This document shows positions 16,431 to 25,329 of a stretch of DNA of 64,000 bases, piece by piece. The number at the start of each line of letters is the position of its first letter. Position 1 is the first letter of the stretch. The notes below the pieces were generated by a model, which searched no databases, had not been told where the DNA came from, and worked only from the letters and a program-made list of their open reading frames with translations. A program made the translations under genes and the position numbers. Source of the stretch: Pseudolysinimonas_A sp039912695 (lineage in GTDB: Bacteria; Actinomycetota; Actinomycetes; Actinomycetales; Microbacteriaceae); the NCBI RefSeq assembly GCF_039912695.1, contig NZ_JBDSPJ010000002.1, positions 1-64,000 of the forward strand, read 5' to 3'.

Positions 16431-17267
16431 CTAACGAACCTGAAACGTCAACCCACGCGAGGCGAGATCGAGGCGACCTGCCAGATCCCGAGCGCCTGCT
16501 TCGTCAAACCCTCCCGTGATCTGTGGCTTGCCGTCAGTGACCGCGGCCTGAACGGCCGGGGCGCTGAGCACTCGGCCATCGAGAACCATCGCGAACTGGT
16601 TCAGAGGCGGCGTTTGGCCCACCGCCCGTTGTGTGAAGTCGGCGAAGGCCTGCGTTCCCTGATCGTCGAACACCAGGTTGACCACCCAAGTCCCGGTGTC
16701 GACGCCACCCGCACCCGCCAGGGTCGCCGCCGTCACCGAGTCAACATGTTTGCCGTCAATCGCGATCGGCCCGAGGGCATACATCGCGGTGCCAGCTTGG
16801 TCGCACAGGGTGACGTTGTCTCCGATAGCTGACGTTGTGAGCCCCTGATCGCACTGGTCGGCGGCGAGTACGGGACGAAACTCCAGGCTGTACGCCGGGG
16901 TGAGCACGGCACGTGCGCGCGACCGAGTCTCATCGCTGGTGCCCTTCGAAAACACCACAAGGATGTGGTCGCTTGAGCGTCCGATATCGGCGTAGTCGAT
17001 CTCTGCAGCGTCCAGGCGATCGGTCGCGATCCCGATCGCGACGTCGAGCGCGCCCGAATCGATCGACGACCCGTTCGCTGCGCCTACTGCGACTACCAGC
17101 GTCGGTGCGCCGTCGGGCGCGACGAGATCGTTCGACCGGGACACGAAGAGCGAGGTGAGGACGACACCTGCGACCACCAGGCCGATCACCACGACACCCG
17201 CGATCACGAGGAACGGGATCCACCATCGGGTCGACTTCACGGGCACTGGCTGACCGTCAAGCGTCAC
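16431..17267 (-). CDS. single-pass membrane protein with a SecD P1-like extracytoplasmic domain
   Basis: 278 residues: a short cytoplasmic start, one strong membrane segment (about residues 16-42), then an extracytoplasmic region. Its second half (about residues 165-275) matches the SecD P1 head: YALGPIAIDGKHVDSV, LVFDDQGTQAFADFT, QFAMVLDGRVLSAPAV and QITGGFDEAGARDLAGRL. The six-helix permease part of SecD is absent. An internal Cys pair (DQCDQG and NVTLCDQ) may form a disulphide. It is last in the long operon, overlapping lnt by 11 bp. It may aid folding or release of exported proteins, but no function is established that I know of. Confidence 0.75.
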   Translation of the reverse strand: MTLDGQPVPVKSTRWWIPFLVIAGVVVIGLVVAGVVLTSLFVSRSNDLVAPDGAPTLVVAVGAANGSSIDSGALDVAIGIATDRLDAAEIDYADIGRSSDHILVVFSKGTSDETRSRARAVLTPAYSLEFRPVLAADQCDQGLTTSAIGDNVTLCDQAGTAMYALGPIAIDGKHVDSVTAATLAGAGGVDTGTWVVNLVFDDQGTQAFADFTQRAVGQTPPLNQFAMVLDGRVLSAPAVQAAVTDGKPQITGGFDEAGARDLAGRLDLASRGLTFQVR

Positions 17268-18852
17268 GTCGACCCCGTGTCGTTGAACTTCGGGCGAAGA
17301 CTCCGCCGATGATGAGACCGGCGAATCCGACGATGCATACCAGCCACTCGAGCTGGCGTCCCAGGAAAACTGCCGGCGTGATCGTCGACATCAACGGTAC
17401 GTCGCCGAGCAGGACGCCGGGCTCGTAGGTCGGCAACTGCTGCTGGATCGATCCGTCGGGGAGAACGATGGCGCTGGTGCCGACGGTCGAGATGTTAATA
17501 ACAGTGCGTGCGGTCTCGATGGCTCGAATCCGCGCGATCGCTAGTTGCTGCGCGCTCTCGTCGGTGTGCCCGAAGTCGGCATTGTTCGTCTCGGCAAAAA
17601 CGATCTGAGCACCCTGCTCGACCATTTCGGTGAGCAACTGGTCATCGACGATGTCGAAACAGATCGCGTTTCCGGCAACTACACCCTTGCCGAGATCGAA
17701 GACGGCATCCGTCGTGCCGGGGGTGTATTCGCGTCCGATGAGGTCGATGAGGTCAGGAGCGAACTGCCGCCAGAACGCGCGATCGGGCACGTATTCACCG
17801 AACGGCACCGGGTGCTTCTTGTCGTAGAAGTCCTGAACGCCCTCGCCCGCCTTCCAGAGCAACACGGTGTTGAAGTACTGCGCTGTCCCATCCGCGGCGG
17901 TGCGCGTGGTGATTGTGCCCCCGACGAGCGGCGCTCCCGCCCTGAGGGCGACCTCGTCCCAGAGTTTGCGCGCGGCGACGTATTCCAAGGGGTCGGCGTC
18001 AGAAGCCCCCTCGGGCCAGACCACGACGTCGACGTGTTGGCCGTAGAGGGGCGCGGTTGCGGCGACCTGCCCGAGCAGGTTGTCGCCGAAGTGTTCAGGC
18101 GGGTCGAAGTAGGAAGCCATCGTGTCGCCCTGCACTCCCCCCACCCGCAGCGTTGGTTTCGCCGGATTGGGCGCTGCGGTAGTGCCGGGGAGGGACGTCC
18201 ACGGCGGCAGGGTCACGAGTACCAGGGTCGCGAGCAGCAGGAGGGCACCGAGAGCCGGGATGCGATGAGGATGCCGCGCCGCCTCCTGAACTGCCGCGAC
18301 CGTGAGCGCGCAGAGAAATACCATGGCGAACGACACTCCCGAGATGCCGATCCAGGCGAACAGCGGCGAGAGGGGACTGTCGGACTGCGTCAGCGCCACC
18401 CGTCCCCAGGCGAAGCCGCCGTACGGCCAGACGCTCATCGCCGCTTCCTTCGCGGTCCACAGGCCGGCGACTACGGCGGGCAGGAGCAGGAGCCGTCCCG
18501 CGGTGGTTGGCCAGGCGCGCGGTACCCATCGGTAGGCGAGCACGATGAGTCCGGCGGCGAGTGCGCACCAGAGGCTCATGAGGGCTGAAAGTGCCGACCA
18601 CGGCACCAGTCCGAGGAACTCCGACGCCCACACGATATGCGGCCAAAAGTATGTCGCGCCGAAAATGAATCCGACGAGGATCCCGCTGCCCACACGTCGA
18701 CCCTGAAGCGTCAGCAATGCGAGAGCGACGGCCGGGAACGCCATCGGCCACCAACCCTTGTCGGGCGATGCGGCATCCAGCATCGGTCCTGCCGCGGCGG
18801 CCAGAATCAGAGCCGCCCAGAGCGGGAGCGGAGGTCGAGCGGCGACGATCAC
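17257..18852 (-). CDS. lnt: apolipoprotein N-acyltransferase Lnt
   Basis: 531 residues from the GTG at 18852, whose codon overlaps the helY stop (GTGA). The N-terminal half holds about six membrane segments; the C-terminal nitrilase domain carries the expected catalytic residues: Glu in VVWPEGASDADP, Lys in KKHPVPFGEYVPDR, and Cys in GNAICFDIV. A final membrane helix follows. It N-acylates the lipid-modified Cys of lipoproteins at the membrane; the window encodes several such lipoproteins. It is in an operon with helY upstream and the SecD-like gene downstream. Confidence 0.92.
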   Translation of the reverse strand: MIVAARPPLPLWAALILAAAAGPMLDAASPDKGWWPMAFPAVALALLTLQGRRVGSGILVGFIFGATYFWPHIVWASEFLGLVPWSALSALMSLWCALAAGLIVLAYRWVPRAWPTTAGRLLLLPAVVAGLWTAKEAAMSVWPYGGFAWGRVALTQSDSPLSPLFAWIGISGVSFAMVFLCALTVAAVQEAARHPHRIPALGALLLLATLVLVTLPPWTSLPGTTAAPNPAKPTLRVGGVQGDTMASYFDPPEHFGDNLLGQVAATAPLYGQHVDVVVWPEGASDADPLEYVAARKLWDEVALRAGAPLVGGTITTRTAADGTAQYFNTVLLWKAGEGVQDFYDKKHPVPFGEYVPDRAFWRQFAPDLIDLIGREYTPGTTDAVFDLGKGVVAGNAICFDIVDDQLLTEMVEQGAQIVFAETNNADFGHTDESAQQLAIARIRAIETARTVINISTVGTSAIVLPDGSIQQQLPTYEPGVLLGDVPLMSTITPAVFLGRQLEWLVCIVGFAGLIIGGVFARSSTTRGRRDA

Positions 18853-21380
18853 GAGACCCCAGAGTAGGCGACGATCCCGCGACGGATGCTGTCGATCGCC
18901 GTACGCGCCTTGCGGCCCAGTGGCCCGTCCGCAACGATCGACAACTGGTCGAGCAGGTCGACGGCCTGCTTCATCCACCGCACGAAGTCACCAGCCGCGA
19001 GCTCGGCATCCTTCAGCACGGCGTCGAGGGCTGCACCCTGCGCCCACTTCTGGGTCGCCAGTGCGAGTCCGGCCGACGGGGCTGAACCCTCGGGCAGGCG
19101 GTGTTCAGCCTCAAGGGCGCTGAGATCCTCCCAGACGGCTGTGGTCGCCTCGAAGGCCGCACGGAATGCCCCGCGCGGCCAACCACGCTCGTTGGCATCC
19201 CCGGTCTCTCGTCGTGGCTCGTAGACCAGGCTGACGGCAAGAGCCGCGAGACCGGGTGCATCGAGTTCGTCCCAGATGCCGCGCCGCAAACACTCGGAGA
19301 CCAGCAGGTCACGGTCTCCGTAGATCCGCATCAGGGCCCGGCCGGGAGCAGTGACCTCGAGGGCGTCGCCCTCACCCGTCAGGTACCCGAGTTCGGTAAG
19401 CACCTCGGTGACGCGATCGAAGACGACGGCGACCGCTCCGGTGCGCCCCGAGATCTGGCTGCGCATGGCATCCGTCTCGCGTTTCAAACGCCACCAGCGC
19501 TCCGCCCACCGAGCATGCGCCTCCCGCTCGGCACAGGCGTGACAGGGATGCTGCTTCATCCGTTTGCGGAGGTCGGCAATCTGGCGCTGACGCTTCTCCC
19601 GATCGGAGCGACTTTCGAGTTGTCCGGGGCCTCGGCCTTCGGCTCGCGCGTTCTTGCGTTCGAGGTCGCTCAGTTCGCGACGAAGGGATGAGTACGCCTG
19701 AAAGTCGCCGAGGTGGCAGGTCATTGCCTCGGCGTAGCCGACCAGCGACTCGTCTTGTTTGCGAACGCGGCGGGCGAGGTCGACGACGGCGCGGTCGGCC
19801 TGAAATTGGGCAAACGACGACTCGAGAATCTCGCGGGTGCGGGATCGGCCGAACTGATGAACGAGGTTGACGGCCATGTTGTAGGTCGGACGAAAACTCG
19901 ACACGAGCGGGTAGGAGCGTCGGGATGCGAGCGACGCGACGGCCCGAGGGTCGACACCACCGGTCCACTGGATGACGGCGTGCCCTTCGACATCGATCCC
20001 GCGGCGACCGGCGCGACCGGTGAGTTGGGTGTACTCCCCCGGCGTGATCGGCACGCGCGCTTCGCCGTTGAACTTCTCCAACTTTTCGATCACGACGGTG
20101 CGTGCGGGCATGTTGACGCCGAGCGCGAGGGTCTCCGTCGCGAACACGACCTTGAGCAACTTGCGCTGGAACAGCTCCTCGACGACCTCCTTGAAAATCG
20201 GCAGCATCCCGGCGTGATGGGCCGCGATTCCCCGCTCGAGGCCGTCGAGCCAGCCGAAGTAGCCGAGTACTCCCAGATCGGTGTCCGGGATTGAGCGGCA
20301 CCGTTCCTCGACGAACGCGCGGATCTCATCCCGCTCCCACGCTTCGGTGAGCCGCACATCGCTGCGGGCGATCTGTTCAACAGCAGCGTCGCAGCCCACC
20401 CGGCTGAACACGAAGAAGATCGCGGGCAACAGATTGCGCGACCGCAGCAGGCGCACCAGTTCGGCGCGCGACATCTTGTCGCCAAAGTGCGAGTCGCCGA
20501 CAACGCTGCCACGCGACTGGGTGCGGGCGGCATCACGCTTGCCGCCCTTGTGTTGCGGGCGGCCGATGTTGGGATGCCGGTAGCTGCCACCTCCGCGGTC
20601 AGCACCATTGGTGAGCCGGGTCACCTCGGGGTTGACGCGCGCGAAATCGGTGCCGTCACCCCGCACTTGCGACGAGGTCTCGAACAGATCGAGCAGCTTC
20701 GAGCGCACCAGCACGTGCTGTTCGAGCGGCACCGGGCGGTCTTCCGAGACGACCACATCGGTGTCTCCGCGGACAGCCTGGAGCCAGTCGCCAAACTCCT
20801 CGGCGTTCGACACCGTCGCGCTGAGCGACACCATCCGCACCTCTTGAGGGAGATGGATGATCACCTCCTCCCACACCGCCCCGCGGAACCTGTCGGCGAG
20901 GTAGTGCACCTCGTCCATGACGACGTAGGCGAGATCTTTCAGCAGCGGGCTGTCGGCGTAGAGCATGTTGCGCAGCACTTCGGTCGTCATCACGACCACG
21001 CGCGCGGAGCTGTTGATGTTGCTATCGCCGGTCAGCAGGCCGACCGAGGAGGCACCGTGCTCGGCGGCGAGCTCAGAAAACTTCTGGTTGCTGAGGGCCT
21101 TGATCGGCGTCGTGTAGAACACCTTGGCGCGCGGCTCGGCGAGGGCGAGGAACACCGCGAACTCGGCGACGATCGTCTTGCCCGCCCCGGTGGGTGCGGC
21201 AACCAGAACGCTCTTGCCCGATTCGAGTGACCGGCAGGCCTCGAGCTGATACGCGTCGAGATCGAATGGAAGCTTGTCGCGAAAGCTCTGCAGCTTGGGG
21301 GTTCCGCGTTGCGTACGTGCCGCTGCGTAGCGTTCGGCAGGCGAAGGTTCCGAGGAGGGCGCTTCGGCGGCGGGGCTCAC
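18849..21380 (-). CDS. helY: Ski2-like DEAD/DEAH-box RNA helicase HelY
   Basis: 843 residues from the GTG at 21380, which overlaps the tatC stop; the long upstream frame has no protein character. Motifs: AYQLEACRSLESGKSVLVAAPTGAGKT (Q-like motif and Walker A), TTPIKALSNQKFSEL, VVMDEVHYLADR (DEVH box), SLSATVSNAEEF, HHAGMLPIFKEVVEELFQ and QLTGRAGRRGID (motif VI). A Cys/His cluster, HPCHACAEREAH, lies in the C-terminal half. This matches actinobacterial HelY, related to yeast Ski2/Mtr4, probably acting in RNA turnover. The tatC-helY order is conserved in mycobacteria. Confidence 0.92.
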   Translation of the reverse strand: MSPAAEAPSSEPSPAERYAAARTQRGTPKLQSFRDKLPFDLDAYQLEACRSLESGKSVLVAAPTGAGKTIVAEFAVFLALAEPRAKVFYTTPIKALSNQKFSELAAEHGASSVGLLTGDSNINSSARVVVMTTEVLRNMLYADSPLLKDLAYVVMDEVHYLADRFRGAVWEEVIIHLPQEVRMVSLSATVSNAEEFGDWLQAVRGDTDVVVSEDRPVPLEQHVLVRSKLLDLFETSSQVRGDGTDFARVNPEVTRLTNGADRGGGSYRHPNIGRPQHKGGKRDAARTQSRGSVVGDSHFGDKMSRAELVRLLRSRNLLPAIFFVFSRVGCDAAVEQIARSDVRLTEAWERDEIRAFVEERCRSIPDTDLGVLGYFGWLDGLERGIAAHHAGMLPIFKEVVEELFQRKLLKVVFATETLALGVNMPARTVVIEKLEKFNGEARVPITPGEYTQLTGRAGRRGIDVEGHAVIQWTGGVDPRAVASLASRRSYPLVSSFRPTYNMAVNLVHQFGRSRTREILESSFAQFQADRAVVDLARRVRKQDESLVGYAEAMTCHLGDFQAYSSLRRELSDLERKNARAEGRGPGQLESRSDREKRQRQIADLRKRMKQHPCHACAEREAHARWAERWWRLKRETDAMRSQISGRTGAVAVVFDRVTEVLTELGYLTGEGDALEVTAPGRALMRIYGDRDLLVSECLRRGIWDELDAPGLAALAVSLVYEPRRETGDANERGWPRGAFRAAFEATTAVWEDLSALEAEHRLPEGSAPSAGLALATQKWAQGAALDAVLKDAELAAGDFVRWMKQAVDLLDQLSIVADGPLGRKARTAIDSIRRGIVAYSGVS

Positions 21381-22150
21381 GCTTCGACGCTCGCGGTCGC
21401 CCGGCGGGCGATGATCCGGTCGCGCGAGACGGTGATGCCGACCGCAGTGAAATAGAGCACCACCATCGGGATCGCGAGCAGGAACATCGACAACACGTCG
21501 GCGGCGGGAGTCGCGATGGCAGTGAACAGCGTGATCGCGAGAATCGCCCAGCGCCATCCCTTCAGAATCGTCACGCCGCTCAGGACTCCGACGAAGTTCA
21601 GCAACACCAGGAAGACCGGCAGCACGAACGCGATCCCAGTCGCCAGCACAAGCTTGATGATGAAGTCGAGGTAATACTTCGCGTTGTAGTAGCTGGCATC
21701 TTCGGGAGGCACAAAAGTCGCCAGAACCTCGATGATGTGCGGAAACACCCACCACCCCGCGAAGCACCCCGCGAAGAACAGCGGCACTGCCGTGAAGAAG
21801 AACCCGAAGGTGTAGCCCTTTTCCTTACGACTGAGGCCCGGTACCAGGAAGGCGAAGATCTGATAGAGCCAGACCGGGCTCGAGGCGAGAATGCCCAGGA
21901 CGATGGCGATCTGGATTCGGACGTCGAAGGCGCCGGTAATCGAGTCGTAGTTGATGATTGCATCGTGATCGGCGGCGATCTTCGTGATCGGCTCGCGGAG
22001 GGCATCCCACACGTATTCGGCGACGAAGAACCCGCCAATCGTGCCGACCAGGATGGCGAGCCCCGCCCAGGTCAGACGTTTACGGAGTTCGACGAGGTGC
22101 TCGCCGAGCGACATCCGGCCCTCGGGGTTCCGCCGGCGAGAGGCGGCCAT
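21377..22150 (-). CDS. tatC: twin-arginine translocase subunit TatC
   Basis: 257 residues with six membrane segments. The family block GRMSLGEHLVELRKRLTWAG opens the protein (L-x-E-H-L-x-E-L-R-x-R), and LYQIFAFLVPGLSRKEK and PLFFAGCFAGWWVFPHIIEV follow. It recognises twin-arginine signal peptides and recruits TatA to export folded proteins. It lies 4 bp after tatA and overlaps helY. No separate TatB gene is present here, as is common where TatB lies elsewhere. Confidence 0.95.
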   Translation of the reverse strand: MAASRRRNPEGRMSLGEHLVELRKRLTWAGLAILVGTIGGFFVAEYVWDALREPITKIAADHDAIINYDSITGAFDVRIQIAIVLGILASSPVWLYQIFAFLVPGLSRKEKGYTFGFFFTAVPLFFAGCFAGWWVFPHIIEVLATFVPPEDASYYNAKYYLDFIIKLVLATGIAFVLPVFLVLLNFVGVLSGVTILKGWRWAILAITLFTAIATPAADVLSMFLLAIPMVVLYFTAVGITVSRDRIIARRATASVEA

Positions 22151-22154
22151 GCGA

Positions 22155-22340
22155 CTACTTCTTGTCGTCGGGTGCGGCGGCGTCGTCGCCGGTCTTGTCG
22201 TCGTCGGACTTCAGCTCTTGGCGGAAGATCTTCATCGACTGCCCCATGCTGCGAGCGAGCGTCGGGAGTCGCGTGGCCCCGAACAACAACAGCACGATGA
22301 CGACCACGATCAGCAGATGCCAGCCAGTCAATCCGAACAT
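22155..22340 (-). CDS. tatA: Sec-independent translocase component TatA
   Basis: 61 residues starting MFGLTGWHLLIVVVIVLLLFG. The ATG at 22340 is preferred over an in-frame GTG nine bases upstream because AAGGAG then sits 8 nt away; the GTG would overlap the Shine-Dalgarno itself. One membrane helix, the hinge FGATRLPTLARSMG, an amphipathic helix and an acidic DDDKTGDDAAAPDDKK tail complete the TatA layout. It forms the transport pore with TatC. Confidence 0.93.
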   Translation of the reverse strand: MFGLTGWHLLIVVVIVLLLFGATRLPTLARSMGQSMKIFRQELKSDDDKTGDDAAAPDDKK

Positions 22341-22387
22341 CGTCTGCACTCCTTCAACACGGTCACGAGAAGTCTAGCGGGCTGCCC

Positions 22388-23377
22388 TTAGCGGTACCGG
22401 TCGGCTGCAGCGTTCGCCCAGGCGGCGACCTCAGCTCGCGCGGCGTCGGGAGCGACGACCGTCACGATCCCGGGCATGCTTGAGATCAGCCGCTTCAGTC
22501 CGTTGTAATGCGAAACGCGCATCGTCGTTCGAACGCGATCGCCATGCAGTTCGGTACGGGCGCCATCCGGGATGTAGTCGGCGAGCAAGGGCATCGCGGG
22601 CGGCGCGATGTCGATGACCACTTCGAGATCGTCGGGCGAACCCTCGAAGAGGGTCTCGGGCAGACGCACATCGCTCGCGTGGTACTCGATTGGGGTGTCG
22701 GTGATCTCGGCATTCGAGATTCGGTCGAGGCGGAAGGTGCGCACCGCTTCGCGCAGGTGGCACCAGCCACGCAAATACCAGTCGGCGTCGATCGACTCGA
22801 TCCGCAGCGCATCGACACGACGGCGTTCGTGCTCGCCGCGCGAATTGAGATAGTCGAGTTCGAGCTGAACGCCCTTCTCGACGGAGGTGCGGATGAGGGC
22901 AAGCGTCGGGGCGAGGCTCTCTTGCGACTCATGCTCTTCGACGCCCACTTGGGCGGGTTCGCCCGACGTGCCCCGCGAGAGCTTGCCGGTCAGGCTGGCG
23001 ATTGAGGCGCGGTCGGCGTTCTCGGGAATCGCCGAGAGGTATTGCAGACCGGCGATCAGCGCTGAGGCCTCGCGCGCCGAGAATCGTGGAGAGTCATCGA
23101 TCGCGACCCGGTTGGTGAGAACGATCTCGTCATCCTCTTCAAACGCGTCCCAGTCGATGTCGAACAGGTCGTCATGCTGGTAGGCCGAGGTGTCGCCGGG
23201 CAGGCCACTGACCGCGATGAGATTCACGGCATCCCGAATCTGCTCGGCGGGAACCTTGAAATGCTCGGCTGCTTCGGCGACGGTGACGCGGTCGTGGTCG
23301 ACGAGGTAGGGCACGAGTGAGAGCAGAAACACGAGTTTGTCGCGAGCCTGAATCGGCTGCGGCTTCGGCCTATCCAT
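22388..23377 (-). CDS. pafC: WYL-domain transcriptional regulator PafC
   Basis: 329 residues starting MDRPKPQPIQARDKLVFLL; an ATG 15 bp upstream is possible. An N-terminal winged HTH (VTVAEAAEHFKVPAEQIRDAV) is followed by a WYL domain (DWYLRGWCHLREAVRTFRLDRI) and a C-terminal WCX-like domain. It overlaps pafB by 8 bp. In mycobacteria PafB and PafC form a complex that activates most DNA-damage genes independently of LexA, so the pair may act on the repair genes at 35-48 kb; that link is inference. Confidence 0.92.
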   Translation of the reverse strand: MDRPKPQPIQARDKLVFLLSLVPYLVDHDRVTVAEAAEHFKVPAEQIRDAVNLIAVSGLPGDTSAYQHDDLFDIDWDAFEEDDEIVLTNRVAIDDSPRFSAREASALIAGLQYLSAIPENADRASIASLTGKLSRGTSGEPAQVGVEEHESQESLAPTLALIRTSVEKGVQLELDYLNSRGEHERRRVDALRIESIDADWYLRGWCHLREAVRTFRLDRISNAEITDTPIEYHASDVRLPETLFEGSPDDLEVVIDIAPPAMPLLADYIPDGARTELHGDRVRTTMRVSHYNGLKRLISSMPGIVTVVAPDAARAEVAAWANAAADRYR

Positions 23378-24359
23378 GGCTGCTCGCCTCATGGTCGGCT
23401 GCGACCCGCGCCAGGCGATCCCGCACCGCGTCACGCAATGTGGGGGGCGACAGGACCAACACTTCGGGGCCGAACCCGGCCAACTCGTCGGCGAGGATGT
23501 TCACGTCGACGAAGTGCACAATGGCCCGATCGCCGGTGATCTCGGCGCGACGCCGATGGGCGAGTCGAGTGGCGGCGTCGGTACCGCCCACGATCTCGAG
23601 CTCGGCGACGTTGGCCTCCCAGACTGCTTCGAGCCCGGCCAGAGCCTCGGCGGCGTGATCGCCATCCCGCACGGTCGCTGCCTTGCCCGTCGTCACTGCG
23701 CCGACGATCCGGCGCAGCAGGAACGTCTTGCGGTCCCCGCCTATTTCCTCCCCCGACAGGTGCCAACGACCCTGGTATTGAACGAGCGCGAGCGGAATGA
23801 CTTCGCGGTCCGAGGCCCGCTCCTCCCCCGGCTTGAGGTATCCGAACCGCACGGTGAGTCGCTTTTCGATCGCCGAGTTGAGGGGTTCGAAGGCCGGGTC
23901 GCGCAGCCGCAGCCGCGGGGCATAGCCGAGCAGCGGCTCTTCGGCCTCAACCCCCATCGATCGCAGTTTGAGCAGGGCACGACGCGACTCCCCCGAGAGC
24001 GAGCCTTCCCGCCACACCATTGCGGCGAGGTTGAGCAGCGCGGTCTCGTCGGGCGTAAACGTCACGTCCGCGGGCAGCTCGTAGGCACCTTTCGGGATGC
24101 GGTAGCGCAGTGTCTGGTTGTTGCCAACCTCGCCGGGAGAATCGAGAGTCTCGAGCGGTACCCCGAGGTCGCGAATGTCGTCTTTATCGCGCTCGAACTG
24201 TCGCTCGAGGTTGGCGTTGTCGCCACCTGACTTGAATCGCTGGCGATAGCCCTGCACCGTCGACAGGATCTCGTTCTTGGTCAGCCCGGTTTCCGTCGCG
24301 AGTAGCGCAAGAACGAGGCTGAACAGCCTCTCCTCGACCGGTACGGCGGTCTGCGTCAC
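23370..24359 (-). CDS. pafB: WYL-domain transcriptional regulator PafB
   Basis: 329 residues from a GTG at 24359. HTH near the start (TGLTKNEILSTVQGYRQRF), then a long linker and a WYL-type domain with ALVQYQGRWHLSGEEIGGDR, the WYL triad degenerate as WHL, and a C-terminal WCX-like region. Together with the overlapping pafC it would form the PafBC activator. Upstream by 18 bp is the FKBP-like lipoprotein gene. Confidence 0.9.
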   Translation of the reverse strand: MTQTAVPVEERLFSLVLALLATETGLTKNEILSTVQGYRQRFKSGGDNANLERQFERDKDDIRDLGVPLETLDSPGEVGNNQTLRYRIPKGAYELPADVTFTPDETALLNLAAMVWREGSLSGESRRALLKLRSMGVEAEEPLLGYAPRLRLRDPAFEPLNSAIEKRLTVRFGYLKPGEERASDREVIPLALVQYQGRWHLSGEEIGGDRKTFLLRRIVGAVTTGKAATVRDGDHAAEALAGLEAVWEANVAELEIVGGTDAATRLAHRRRAEITGDRAIVHFVDVNILADELAGFGPEVLVLSPPTLRDAVRDRLARVAADHEASSHG

Positions 24360-24377
24360 GCCGTCACCGCCAGAATC

Positions 24378-25328
24378 TCAGCCCGCGTGAGCAGTGATGC
24401 CCAGGACGTCGACGACCCAGATCGTTGCCGTCCCCGAGCCGTCGGCGGCCGGGACAACGACGAGCAACTGCGACCCAACAGTCGCGCCAACCACGGACGA
24501 CAGCGGTTCAGCGGCATCTTTGGTGATGACCTGGGTGCCCGGGATGTGTTTGCTCCAGGAGTCAGTCCCGCCCAGGGTGACCGAGTCGTCTGCTGCCCAC
24601 GCCCAGTTGCGAACGTGAAGCAGAGCGGTGTCGCCGTCAGCGACGACGGCACCGCCGCCAGCCTTCACGGTCTCGACTCGTGTCTCACTCGGAAGGGATT
24701 TCGCGAGTACCGAAATGCCCGGGGTGCCGTCGACAGCAGTCACGACCGTTGGCATTCCGTCCTGAGGAATCTGGTTGAACCCGTTGGCCTTACCGAGATA
24801 GGAACTCTCGATATCAATGACGTAGATGAGAGTTTCATCGTCGGCGATTCCCTGCGCAGAGAGACCGCCAACCCCGTAAACGGCGGCAGCCGTCGTCGCG
24901 AGGGCGACACGCGAACCGACGGTTGCGCAGGTCAAGGAATCACCCAGGGCCAATACCGACTCGTCGGCAATGAGGTAGGAGGGGTCGGCCGAATAGGAGG
25001 ACCCGAGTTTGGTGCCGTCCGATCCCAGCCAAATCGAATAGTCGACGCTGACTGCGTCGCCCGCTTCGACCCGGTTGCCGTCGCCAGCAATCACCACCGA
25101 GCGCTGCGGCGCGTGAACGATGAGCGGCGTCGGGAAGTCGACGTTCGGATCGGTACTCACTTTTCCGGTCGCGGTGACGGTGCTCGACCCGTCACCCGAC
25201 GAGATCGTCGGTGTGCAGGATCCATCGATCGAGAAGCCCGTGCACCCGACAAGAGCACCCGAAATGAGCACGGCGGCAACGGCGGCGGTAAGCGGCCGGG
25301 CAAGCGAGGAACGACGCACGGGCTCCAC
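24378..25328 (-). CDS. FKBP-type peptidyl-prolyl isomerase-like lipoprotein
   Basis: About 316 residues from the GTG at 25328, one base after the trmI stop. A basic start and hydrophobic core end in SGALVGC, giving a lipidated Cys near residue 29. Two FKBP-like repeats can be seen: VEAGDAVSVDYSIWLGSDGT with LGDSLTCATVGSRVAL, and VADGDTALLHVRNWAWAADD with LSSVVGATVGSQLLVV. Several aromatic active-site residues of FKBPs are not obvious, so isomerase activity is uncertain. A similar FKBP lipoprotein commonly precedes pafB in actinobacteria. Confidence 0.82.
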   Translation of the reverse strand: MEPVRRSSLARPLTAAVAAVLISGALVGCTGFSIDGSCTPTISSGDGSSTVTATGKVSTDPNVDFPTPLIVHAPQRSVVIAGDGNRVEAGDAVSVDYSIWLGSDGTKLGSSYSADPSYLIADESVLALGDSLTCATVGSRVALATTAAAVYGVGGLSAQGIADDETLIYVIDIESSYLGKANGFNQIPQDGMPTVVTAVDGTPGISVLAKSLPSETRVETVKAGGGAVVADGDTALLHVRNWAWAADDSVTLGGTDSWSKHIPGTQVITKDAAEPLSSVVGATVGSQLLVVVPAADGSGTATIWVVDVLGITAHAG

Positions 25329-25329
25329 T

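Noticed and set aside
17545..18588. 347-codon open frame opposite lnt
   Set aside because: No recognisable feature; lnt on the other strand has the full Glu-Lys-Cys triad.
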